A stretch of 64,000 bases of DNA. Source: Hydrogenophaga sp. BPS33. Its GTDB lineage: Bacteria > Pseudomonadota > Gammaproteobacteria > Burkholderiales > Burkholderiaceae_C. How positions within the stretch are numbered: position 1 is the first letter of the stretch; each line of letters starts with the position of its first letter. The position numbers and the translations under genes were made by a program. A model generated the notes under the pieces. The model had not been told where the DNA came from, made no database searches, and saw only the letters and a program-made list of their open reading frames with translations. Of the stretch, positions 57,158 to 64,000 are shown piece by piece. The stretch spans positions 1,860,001-1,924,000 of the forward strand of contig NZ_CP044549.1 in assembly GCF_009859475.1 (NCBI RefSeq), written 5' to 3'.

Positions 57158-57742
57158 ATGGCATGGTTGATCGTCGGTCTGCTGCTTTTCCTGGGTGTGC
57201 ACTCGGTGTCCATCGTCTCGCCGCAAGGGCGCAGCGCGTTGGCGCGGCGCATGGGCGAGGGCGGCTTCAAAGGGGTCTACACGCTGATCTCGTTCGCCGG
57301 CCTGGCCCTCATCGTCTGGGGTTACGGTCTGGCGCGACACGCGCCGGTGTTGCTCTACACGCCACCGCCGGCCCTGCGGCATCTGGCCTTGCTGCTCATG
57401 CTTCCCGTGTTCGTGCTGCTGATCGCGGCGTACCTGCCCGGACGCATCCAGCGCGCGGCCAGACACCCCATGCTGTTGGCGGTGAAATGCTGGGCCCTGG
57501 CGCATCTGCTTGCCAATGGCACGGCGGCCGACGTGCTGCTCTTCGGTGGTTTTCTGCTCTGGGCCGTGGCCGACCGCATTTCCATGAAACGGCGCGCGGC
57601 CGCGGGCTTGCTGCGCACGCCACCCGCGCTGCCAGGCGGTGGCGCGAACGATGCGATCGCGCTCCTCGGTGGGCTCGTGGTGTACGGGGTGTTCGTGCTG
57701 TGGGCACATGCGTGGTTGTTCGGGGTGAATCCGATGGCGTGA
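57158..57742 (+). CDS. NnrU family membrane protein
   Basis: A 194-residue inner-membrane protein with about six helices and the NnrU pattern: FLGVHSVSIVSPQGRSALARRMGEGGFKG (quoted in part) at about 11-39 and RHPMLLAVKCWALAHLLANG (about 105-124). The NnrU family is named from nitric-oxide-linked clusters and is related to the methyltransferase-like NnrU/isoprenylcysteine-type membrane fold; in many bacteria, as here, no denitrification genes are nearby. The biochemical role is unknown. Confidence 0.88.
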   Translation: MAWLIVGLLLFLGVHSVSIVSPQGRSALARRMGEGGFKGVYTLISFAGLALIVWGYGLARHAPVLLYTPPPALRHLALLLMLPVFVLLIAAYLPGRIQRAARHPMLLAVKCWALAHLLANGTAADVLLFGGFLLWAVADRISMKRRAAAGLLRTPPALPGGGANDAIALLGGLVVYGVFVLWAHAWLFGVNPMA

Positions 57743-57818
57743 CGGCCGGGGAACCTTCGTTGTGTGCGCACTCCAACAGACGGCTGTCCGGCCTTTCGCC
57801 ATCCTCCTTCACTTCTCT

Positions 57819-58931
57819 ATGAAATCCATCTCTTGCCTGGCGTTCGCCGCTGTTTCGCTGCTCGCTGCCACCGCGTGCGCGCAACCGTCTTCCGTCACCA
57901 CGGAAGTGGTCGCAGGCGGTCTACAGAACCCTTGGGGCCTGGCCTTCATCGGGGAAGGCCGCATGGTCGTGACCGAGCGCGCGGGACGCATGCGCGTGGT
58001 GGGGGCCGACGGTCGCCTGGGTGAGCCACTCAAGAACGTCCCCAACGTGGACGCCGTAGGGCAGGGCGGTTTGCTCGACCTCGTGGCCGACCGCGACTTC
58101 GCGCGCAACCGCACGCTGCACTTCTGTTTCAGCGAGCCCGGCCTGGGCGGCAATTCCACAGCACTGGCGTCTGCCCAGCTGTCCGCCGACAGCCGCTCGC
58201 TCGAAGGCGTCCGGGTGATCTTCAGCCAGAAGCCCAAGGTGGCCAGCCGCCTGCACTTTGGCTGCCGCATCGCGCAAGCCAGCGACGGCAGCCTGTTCCT
58301 CACCCTGGGCGACCGCTTCCAGCGCATGGCCGATGCACAGACCCTGGACACGCACCATGGCAAGGTCGTGCGCGTGCGGCCCGACGGCAGCGCGCATCCC
58401 GACAACCCGTTCGTGGGCCGCAGCGGCGCCCTGCCCGAAATCTGGAGCCTGGGCCACCGCAATATGCAGAGCGCCACCATCGGCCCCGATGGTCGGCTCT
58501 GGACCGTCGAGCACGGGCCGCAGGGCGGCGACGAACTCAATGTCGCCCAGGCCGGCAAGAACTACGGCTGGCCCAGCATCACCTATGGCGAAAACTACGG
58601 CGGCGGCAAGATCGGCGAAGGCCTTACCCGCAAGGAAGGGCTCGAACAACCGCTGAAGTATTGGGTGCCTTCCATTGCGCCTTCGGGCATGGCTTTCGTG
58701 ACCAGCGAACGCTATGGCAAGGACATGAAGGGCAACCTGCTCATCGGCTCGCTCAAGTTCCAATATGTGGCGCGCCTCGTGATGAACGGGGACAAAGTCG
58801 TGCGCGAAGAGAAACTGCTGCCCGACCTGAGGCAACGTGTGCGCGACGTGCGCGAAGGCCCCGACGGCTTCATCTACCTGCTCACCGACGACCGCGACGG
58901 CCAGCTGCTGCGGCTCAAGCCCCGAGGCTGA
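57819..58931 (+). CDS. PQQ-dependent aldose sugar dehydrogenase-like protein
   Basis: A 370-residue secreted six-bladed beta-propeller of the soluble glucose/aldose dehydrogenase (GDH-B/YliI) family. Signal peptide MKSISCLAFAAVSLLAATACA, possibly with a lipobox-like ATAC. Family landmarks: GGLQNPWGLAFIGEGRMVVT, LHFGCRIAQASDGSLFLTLG, EIWSLGHRNMQ and VEHGPQGGDELNV. It would oxidise aldoses in the periplasm with PQQ as cofactor. No pqq synthesis genes are seen in the window. It is followed by egtB after only 4 bases, so the two may share a transcript. Confidence 0.9.
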   Translation: MKSISCLAFAAVSLLAATACAQPSSVTTEVVAGGLQNPWGLAFIGEGRMVVTERAGRMRVVGADGRLGEPLKNVPNVDAVGQGGLLDLVADRDFARNRTLHFCFSEPGLGGNSTALASAQLSADSRSLEGVRVIFSQKPKVASRLHFGCRIAQASDGSLFLTLGDRFQRMADAQTLDTHHGKVVRVRPDGSAHPDNPFVGRSGALPEIWSLGHRNMQSATIGPDGRLWTVEHGPQGGDELNVAQAGKNYGWPSITYGENYGGGKIGEGLTRKEGLEQPLKYWVPSIAPSGMAFVTSERYGKDMKGNLLIGSLKFQYVARLVMNGDKVVREEKLLPDLRQRVRDVREGPDGFIYLLTDDRDGQLLRLKPRG

Positions 58932-58935
58932 CGAT

Positions 58936-60255
58936 ATGAACTCCACACCCCACCCGGTCCCAGCGCCTTTGGCGCGATCGCAGAACGACCGGGCGGGGCT
59001 GGCCCGCCATTTCAAGGCGGTGCGCGAACGCAGCCGCGCGCTGGCCGCGCCGCTCTCGCCCGAAGACTGCCAGGCGCAATCGATGCCCGACGCCAGCCCG
59101 GTGAAGTGGCACTTGGCGCACGTCACCTGGTTCTTCGAGACCTTCGTGCTCGAACGCTTCGAACCCGGCTTCGAGCCGTTCGAGCCCGCGTTTCGCGTGC
59201 TGTTCAACAGCTACTACAACGGTGTGGGCGAACAGTTCTCGCGGCCGCAGCGTGGACTGATCACGCGCCCCACTCTGGCCGAGGTGTGGCAATGGCGCGA
59301 GCAGGTGGACGAGCGCATCGCCCGGCTGATCGAGCTCACCGACTGTGCCGAAGCCCTGCGCCTGATCGAGCTGGGCCTGCACCACGAGCAGCAGCACCAG
59401 GAACTGCTGCTCACCGACGTGAAACATCTGCTCTCGGTCAACCCGTTGCGACCGGCGTACCAGCGGCACTGGCCCTTGGTCTCGGTGGCCAGCGTTGCGC
59501 CGCGCTGGATCGAGCAAGCGCATGGGCTGGTCGAGATCGGCCACCCCGATGGCGCGGGCTTTGCCTTCGACAACGAATCGCCCAGGCACCGCGAATGGCT
59601 GGAGCCGTATGCCTTGATGAACCGCCTGGTGACGCACGGCGAATGGTGGGACTTCGTGCAGGACGGTGGCTATGCCGAACCGCGCTGGTGGCTCGCGGCG
59701 GGGTGGGACTGGGTGCGTGCGCAGGGCGTGCGTGCGCCGCTTTACTGGACCTTGCCGCACGCGCCCAATGCCTTGCCCAGCGTGTTCACGCTGCACGGCG
59801 AAGCGCCGCTGGACCCGCACACGCCGGTTACGCACATCAGCCATTTCGAGGCCGACGCGTTTGCCCGCTGGGCCGGCGCCACGCATACCGAATGGCGCGG
59901 CGCGCGCCTGCCCAGCGAAGCGGAATGGGAAAACGCCGCCGCCCTGCTGCCGGTGCGGGGCAATCTGCAGGAAGGCGACACCTTCCATCCGCTGCCCGCG
60001 CGCAGCGACACCCGCGGCTTGCTGCAGATGTACGGCGACGTGTGGGAATGGACCTGCAGCAGCTACAGCGCCTACCCGGGCTTTCAGCCTGCGCAAGGTG
60101 CGGTGGGTGAGTACAACGGCAAGTTCATGGTCAACCAGACCGTGCTGCGCGGCGGCTCCTGCGCCACACCGGCGTCGCACCTGCGCGCCAGCTACCGCAA
60201 TTTTTTCCCCACCGACGCGCGCTGGCAGTTCAGCGGCCTGCGTCTCGCGAAATAA
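58936..60255 (+). CDS. egtB: EgtB-type iron-dependent sulfoxide synthase (ergothioneine; possibly SenA-like)
   Basis: A 439-residue non-heme-iron enzyme joining an N-terminal DinB-like domain to a C-terminal formylglycine-generating-enzyme-like (FGE) domain. Iron ligands: HLAHVTWFFE (about 55) and LHHEQQHQELLL (about 149). FGE part: LPSEAEWENAA, YGDVWEWTCSSY and LRGGSCATPASHLRASYRNF. EgtB joins a thiol donor to hercynine. Because selD lies two genes on, a SenA role (using a selenosugar to make selenoneine) must be considered; sequence alone does not decide. Start ATG 58936. Operon: sugar dehydrogenase-egtB-egtD-selD-ridA. Confidence 0.9.
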   Translation: MNSTPHPVPAPLARSQNDRAGLARHFKAVRERSRALAAPLSPEDCQAQSMPDASPVKWHLAHVTWFFETFVLERFEPGFEPFEPAFRVLFNSYYNGVGEQFSRPQRGLITRPTLAEVWQWREQVDERIARLIELTDCAEALRLIELGLHHEQQHQELLLTDVKHLLSVNPLRPAYQRHWPLVSVASVAPRWIEQAHGLVEIGHPDGAGFAFDNESPRHREWLEPYALMNRLVTHGEWWDFVQDGGYAEPRWWLAAGWDWVRAQGVRAPLYWTLPHAPNALPSVFTLHGEAPLDPHTPVTHISHFEADAFARWAGATHTEWRGARLPSEAEWENAAALLPVRGNLQEGDTFHPLPARSDTRGLLQMYGDVWEWTCSSYSAYPGFQPAQGAVGEYNGKFMVNQTVLRGGSCATPASHLRASYRNFFPTDARWQFSGLRLAK

Positions 60256-60308
60256 GAACAAGCGTTCCTCATCCATCGAAATAGCTGTCACACCCACAGG
60301 AGAGTTTC

Positions 60309-61310
60309 ATGCGCGCTACCGATCTGGCCCCCCGCTTCGTGCAATTGCACCAACCCAGTCCCGGTCTCTCGCACCCAGCGTTGATCGAGGGCCTGATGCA
60401 GACGCCCGCGCATGTATCGCCCAAGTACTTCTATGACGCGCTCGGCTCGCGCCTGTTCGACGCCATCACCGAGCTGCCCGAGTACTACCCCACGCGCACC
60501 GAGGCGGCGGTGTTCGCGCAGCACGGCACCGAAATGGCGCGCCACGTGCCGAGCGACGCGGTGTTGATCGACCTGGGCGCGGGCAGCTGCGCCAAGGCTG
60601 CGCGCCTGTTTCCGGTGTTGCAGCCTTGCGCCTACGTGCCGGTGGACATCTCGGTGGACTACCTGCGCGACACGTTGGCGGCTCTGCAGCAGCGCCAACC
60701 CGAGTTGCCCATGCTCGGGCTGGGCATGGACTTCTCCAGCCGTTTCGACCTCGGCCCGCTGGCATGCGACTGGTTGGCCGATCGTGGTTTCGCGCAGCAG
60801 GCGCGGGTGGTGTTCTACCCCGGCTCGAGCATCGGCAACTTCCTGCCGCATGAAGCGCTGGCCCTGCTGTGCCAGGTGCACGCGGTGTGCCAGGCCGGTG
60901 GTGCTGGCGGCGGCCTGTTGATAGGCGTGGACCGCATCAAGCCGCGCGCGGCGCTCGAATCGGCGTACGACGATGCGCTGGGCGTGACCGCCGCGTTCAA
61001 CCGCAACCTGCTGCGCCATGTGAACCACCTCATCGGCGCCAACTTCATGCCAGCGGCCTGGCAGCACGCCGCGTTCTTCAATGAAGACGAGTCGCGCATC
61101 GAAATGCACCTGCAGGCCATCGGCGCGCAGACCGTGCGCTGGTGCGGAGGCGAGCGCAGGTTCGACGACGGCGAGCGTGTGCACACCGAGAACTCGTACA
61201 AGTGGGCGCCCGAGGCTTTCGCTGCTTTGCTGCGCGAAGCGGGCTTTGGCGACGTGCTGCACTGGAGCGATCCCAAGGGCTGGTTCAGCGTCTTCTGGGC
61301 GTCGGCATAG
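60309..61310 (+). CDS. egtD: L-histidine N-alpha-methyltransferase EgtD
   Basis: A 333-residue SAM-dependent enzyme that trimethylates histidine to hercynine, the first step toward ergothioneine or selenoneine. Family signatures: KYFYDALGSRLFDAITELPE YYPTRTEA (split by a space) near the N-terminus and SAM motif LIDLGAGSCAKAARLFPVL (about 86-104). Also FYPGSSIGNFLPHEA and HTENSYKW near the C-terminus. Complete length. It starts 53 bases after egtB with an AGGAG site. Confidence 0.95.
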   Translation: MRATDLAPRFVQLHQPSPGLSHPALIEGLMQTPAHVSPKYFYDALGSRLFDAITELPEYYPTRTEAAVFAQHGTEMARHVPSDAVLIDLGAGSCAKAARLFPVLQPCAYVPVDISVDYLRDTLAALQQRQPELPMLGLGMDFSSRFDLGPLACDWLADRGFAQQARVVFYPGSSIGNFLPHEALALLCQVHAVCQAGGAGGGLLIGVDRIKPRAALESAYDDALGVTAAFNRNLLRHVNHLIGANFMPAAWQHAAFFNEDESRIEMHLQAIGAQTVRWCGGERRFDDGERVHTENSYKWAPEAFAALLREAGFGDVLHWSDPKGWFSVFWASA

Positions 61311-61366
61311 CCGCTGGCTGCGCGCACTGCGCGCACAATGGCGGGTCCGAACGACCTGCCCGATCC

Positions 61367-62440
61367 ATGCCTCCAGAACCCACCACCTCCCGTGCGGAAC
61401 CCCGTCTCACCAGCCTCTCGCACGGCGGCGGCTGTGGCTGCAAGATCGCGCCCGGCGTGCTCAGCGAAATCCTGCGCGGTACCAGCGCCTTGCCCATCCC
61501 ACCCGAGTTGCTCGTGGGCATCGAGACCGCCGACGACGCGGCCGTGTACCGCCTCAACGACGAGCAGGCGCTGATCGCGACCACCGATTTCTTCATGCCC
61601 ATCGTCGACGACCCGTTCGACTTCGGCCGCATCGCCGCCACCAACGCCATCAGCGATGTCTACGCCATGGGCGGCACACCCATCATGGCGCTGGCCCTGG
61701 TGGGCATGCCCATCCAGGTGTTGTCCACCGAGACCATCGGCCAGATCCTTGCGGGCGGCCAGAGCGTGTGCCGGGAGGCTGGCATCCCGGTCGCGGGCGG
61801 CCACACCATCGACTCGGTCGAACCCATCTACGGTCTGGTGGCGCTCGGTCTGGTGCACCCGCAGCGCGTCAAGCGCAATGCAGATGCGCAGATCGGTGAC
61901 CGCCTGGTGTTGGGCAAACCGCTGGGGGTGGGTGTGCTGTCCGCCGCGCTGAAGAAGGACGCGCTGCCGCCCGAAGGCTACGCGCGGATGATCGCGACCA
62001 CCACACAACTCAATACACCCGGGCCGGCGCTGGCCGCGCTCGATGGCGTGCATGCGCTGACCGACGTCACCGGCTTTGGACTGGCCGGACACGCCCTGGA
62101 GATGGCGCGGGGCTCCAACACCACGGTGTGCCTGGACATGGCGCGGGTGCCCTGGATCGAAGGCGTGCGCGACCTGGCTGCGCGTGGCCTGGTCACCGGT
62201 GCTTCGGGCCGGAACTGGGCGGCCTATGGCCATGAAGTGCGGCTCGGTGCGAACACGCACGCGGTGGAACAGGCCCTGCTCAGCGATCCCCAGACCAGTG
62301 GCGGCCTGCTCGTGGCCTGCGCGCCCCATGCGGTGGATGCCGTGCTCGCGGTGTTCCGGGAGCAGGGATTTGCTGCCGCGGCCGACGTGGGTGAAATCGT
62401 GGCGGCGCGCGCCGATGGTGTGCGCCTGGACGTGAACTGA
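61367..62440 (+). CDS. selD: Selenide, water dikinase (selenophosphate synthetase)
   Basis: A 357-residue enzyme making selenophosphate from selenide and ATP. The active-site loop is GGGCGCKIAPGVL (Cys 23, Cys 25, Lys 26), the cysteine form, with no in-frame TGA. Other landmarks: ATTDFFMPIVDDPFDFGRIA, AGGHTIDSVEPIYGLVALG and TDVTGFGLAGHALEMA. Selenophosphate feeds Sec-tRNA, 2-selenouridine (mnmH) or, via SenB, selenosugars. None of selA, selB, mnmH or senB is in the window. It follows egtD by 56 bases, which is unusual company. Start ATG 61367 sets the N-terminus; an upstream frame overlaps egtD. Confidence 0.95.
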   Translation: MPPEPTTSRAEPRLTSLSHGGGCGCKIAPGVLSEILRGTSALPIPPELLVGIETADDAAVYRLNDEQALIATTDFFMPIVDDPFDFGRIAATNAISDVYAMGGTPIMALALVGMPIQVLSTETIGQILAGGQSVCREAGIPVAGGHTIDSVEPIYGLVALGLVHPQRVKRNADAQIGDRLVLGKPLGVGVLSAALKKDALPPEGYARMIATTTQLNTPGPALAALDGVHALTDVTGFGLAGHALEMARGSNTTVCLDMARVPWIEGVRDLAARGLVTGASGRNWAAYGHEVRLGANTHAVEQALLSDPQTSGGLLVACAPHAVDAVLAVFREQGFAAAADVGEIVAARADGVRLDVN

Positions 62441-62453
62441 AGGAGTGCATGGC

Positions 62454-62837
62454 ATGCGCCGCCAACACATCAGCTCGGGCTCGCCTTTCGAGGCGCAGAT
62501 CGGTTATTCGCGCGCCGTGGTCGCGGGCGACTGGATCTTCGTCTCGGGCACCACCGGCTTTGACTACGCCACCATGGCCATTTCCGACGACGTGGTGGAG
62601 CAGGCCGAGCAATGCTTCCAGAACATCGCGGCGGCGTTGCGCGAAGCCGGTGCGAGCCTGGATGATGTGGTGCGCGTGAACTACGTGTTGCCCGACGCGT
62701 CGCTGTTCGAAGCCTGCTGGCCGGTGCTGCGCAGGCACCTGGGGAGGGCACGTCCCGCGGCCATGATGGTCTCGGCCGGTTTGCTCGATCCGCGCATGAA
62801 GATCGAAGTGGAAGTGACGGCGCTCAAGCCCGGTTGA
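62454..62837 (+). CDS. RidA family protein
   Basis: A 127-residue member of the RidA/YjgF family of imine/enamine deaminases. Key regions: SSGSPFEAQIGYSRAVVAGDWIFVSGTTG (given in part; about 9-37), EQCFQNIAAALREAGASLDD and RPAAMMVSAGLLDPRMKIEVE. The arginine that binds the carboxylate in RidA is in the RPAAMM region. It may clear reactive imines or act on a pathway intermediate. AGGAG (62440-62445) is eight bases before ATG 62454, 13 bases after selD. It is probably cotranscribed with selD. Confidence 0.88.
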   Translation: MRRQHISSGSPFEAQIGYSRAVVAGDWIFVSGTTGFDYATMAISDDVVEQAEQCFQNIAAALREAGASLDDVVRVNYVLPDASLFEACWPVLRRHLGRARPAAMMVSAGLLDPRMKIEVEVTALKPG

Positions 62838-62849
62838 GTGCCGTGTGGA

Positions 62850-63644
62850 TCATTCCACGCGCACCGATGCGCTGGCCGGTGCGGTCTTCTGCTTGCTCGG
62901 GTCCGTGTTGTCGAGCAACTCCAGTTTCAGGCTGTATGAGCCTGCCGGCGGTGCGAGCCAGACCTCGGTCTGGCCATTGACAAAGTCCATCACGGCCGGC
63001 GCGCCACTGCCCGGTGTCACCGTGAGACGGAAATGGCCACTGTCGGCCAGGCGCTGTGCGCGCTGCGCCACGTTGAACCCCGAGGCATGGAATTGCACAT
63101 GCAATGGTGCCGGCGACTTGACCACGGTCTGCGGCAACTGCAGGCTGATGCCGGGGACCACCAACGTCTTGGGATCGGTGTCGTTCTTCTTCGTCACCGT
63201 GATGGTGGCGGGCTTGCTGTAGACGAAATGCGGCAGGTGGTTCTGATCGGCCAGCAGCATGCGCAGGGTGTACGTGCCCGGTGCGAGCGTGAGCACCGTC
63301 TCCATCTGGCCTTTGCCGAAGTGGATGTACTGGTCGTTGAAGGGCAGCGCCTCCTTGAAGTTCAGCGGCAGATCGCGGTTGACCAGCAGGTGGTGGTGGC
63401 CGCTGCGTTCGCTGCCCTTGTTGGCGATCGGCGCCAGACCCCAGCCGCCGGAGAGACCGAACTTGAGCAGGTAGGGCGTCTCGATGCGGTCGCCATCCTT
63501 GAGGTTGGTGAAGTAGGCCTCGGCCGCCACGCGGGGTGGTGGCGCTTGCCAGGGGTGCAGTTTCGAGGACGTGCTGCTCTGGGCGAGGCCGAAAGTCGAT
63601 ACCGTGGCGAGCAGCAGAAAGGCGATGGATTTGAGCGTGTGCAT
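62850..63644 (-). CDS. Exported protein with two DUF4399-like units
   Basis: A 264-residue secreted protein: signal peptide MHTLKSIAFLLLATVSTFGL AQ, then a DUF4399 unit (YFTNLKDGDRIETPYLLKFG ... GHHHLLVN) and a second, weaker copy from about 165. Both copies close with the same pattern: GQMETVLTLAPGTYTLRMLL and GQTEVWLAPPAGSYSLKLEL. DUF4399 proteins have no known biochemical role. It is convergent with ridA, 12 bases between stops, and divergent from the tRNA gene. Confidence 0.85.
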   Translation of the reverse strand: MHTLKSIAFLLLATVSTFGLAQSSTSSKLHPWQAPPPRVAAEAYFTNLKDGDRIETPYLLKFGLSGGWGLAPIANKGSERSGHHHLLVNRDLPLNFKEALPFNDQYIHFGKGQMETVLTLAPGTYTLRMLLADQNHLPHFVYSKPATITVTKKNDTDPKTLVVPGISLQLPQTVVKSPAPLHVQFHASGFNVAQRAQRLADSGHFRLTVTPGSGAPAVMDFVNGQTEVWLAPPAGSYSLKLELLDNTDPSKQKTAPASASVRVE

Positions 63645-63829
63645 GGAGCGGGTGGACCGTGAAAGAGGAACGGATGTCGAGCCCTTCCCTTAGGCGCGTT
63701 CATCCATGTGCCGAACCAGAACGCCGCTCCAAGACTCGTCCATAAGTCTATCGGACTAGTGTTGCAGGTCATTTGGCCTGCTTTAGCCGATCTCGGCCGA
63801 TCTGTGATTTGCTTTTGTTTTTGCGATTT

Positions 63830-63858
63830 TTGGAATGTCCAGAAAACACTGCTATAAT
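63830..63858 (+). promoter_or_regulatory. Sigma-70 promoter of tRNA-Arg
   Basis: TTGGAA (63830-63835), 17-base spacer, TATAAT (63853-63858): near-consensus. The tRNA begins 11 bases after the -10 box. The rest of 63645-63829 is spacer between it and the exported-protein gene; no further gene seen. Confidence 0.9.
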
Positions 63859-63868
63859 TCGAGGCTTC

Positions 63869-63945
63869 GCGGCTGTAGCTCAGCTGGATAGAGTACTTGG
63901 CTACGAACCAAGGGGTCGTGGGTTCGATTCCTGCCAGCCGCACCA
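63869..63945 (+). tRNA. tRNA-Arg(ACG)
   Basis: 77-base tRNA with encoded CCA. Acceptor stem GCGGCTG/CAGCCGC, D-arm with GCTC..GAGT and AGCTGGATA loop, anticodon arm TTGG-CTACGAA-CCAA giving anticodon ACG (read as ICG for CGU/CGC/CGA), T-arm with GGTTCGATTC. Complete and canonical. Confidence 0.98.
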
Positions 63946-63962
63946 GAACATGCGTTCTAGAA

Positions 63963-63997
63963 CAACGGGTTAGCTCCAAAAGAGCTAGCCCGTTTTT
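63963..63997 (+). terminator. Intrinsic terminator after tRNA-Arg
   Basis: ACGGGTTAGCTC-CAAAA-GAGCTAGCCCGT followed by a T-run, 17 bases beyond the tRNA 3' end. Confidence 0.93.
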
Positions 63998-64000
63998 CTT

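Noticed and set aside
61367..62440. SelD as a selenocysteine-containing protein.
   Set aside because: The active-site loop GGGCGCK is fully cysteine-coded; no in-frame TGA or SECIS-like hairpin is needed.
63869..63945. tRNA-Arg as attachment site for an integrated element.
   Set aside because: No integrase or partial tRNA copy is visible; the window ends 55 bases later, so this cannot be judged further.

Overview
The window looks like a chromosomal segment of a GC-rich betaproteobacterium, most likely order Burkholderiales, family Comamonadaceae (Hydrogenophaga/Acidovorax-like). This is judged from protein style and gene order: ribF-ileS-lspA, ftsK-lolA-rarA with trxB divergent, liv transporter genes followed by lysS, and many EamA permeases and acyl-CoA dehydrogenases. 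No 16S gene is present, so the placement is an inference. Most of the window is ordinary, densely packed housekeeping DNA with overlapping or nearly touching genes.

Layout. 0-9 kb: amidase, two EamA permeases, an atypical SDR, dodecin, a chemotaxis receptor, quinone oxidoreductase and a class V aminotransferase. 9-18 kb: Na/Pi symporter, lspA-ileS-ribF (minus strand), HNH nuclease, acyltransferase and methyltransferase. 18-25 kb: a cyclic-nucleotide-binding/CPBP-protease fusion, paired acyl-CoA dehydrogenases, yceH, purN, prfC. 25-34 kb: RNA m5C methyltransferase, fatty acid desaturase, rpmG/rpmB, trxB, a Crp/Fnr regulator, ftsK-lolA-rarA. 34-42.7 kb: livHMGF, lysS, a 7TMR-DISM protein with a dead GGDEF domain, and rpoH behind a perfect CIRCE operator.

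42.7-53.0 kb is an accessory island of visibly lower GC. It holds a helix-turn-helix gene, hsdR-hsdM-hsdS, an OLD-like ATPase/TOPRIM gene directly behind hsdS, a decayed AlbA_2/Schlafen-type gene, a small membrane protein and a lone TniQ-type zinc-finger gene. It reads as a type I restriction-modification defence cassette with an added nuclease, beside mobile-element debris.

53-64 kb returns to backbone: NUDIX hydrolase, lipoprotein, galM, then a scar made of three truncated genes (glucarate-dehydratase-like, TRAP permease, EamA permease). After that come nnrU, a PQQ-type sugar dehydrogenase, egtB-egtD-selD-ridA, a DUF4399 protein and tRNA-Arg(ACG) with its own promoter and terminator.

The points most worth following are: (1) egtB-egtD-selD side by side, which suggests a link between ergothioneine-type chemistry and selenophosphate (selenoneine); (2) the hsd operon with its OLD-like partner; (3) a roughly 126-bp structured repeat present four times, always just behind a stop codon and in that gene's orientation; (4) the CNB-CPBP fusion; (5) CIRCE over the rpoH promoter.
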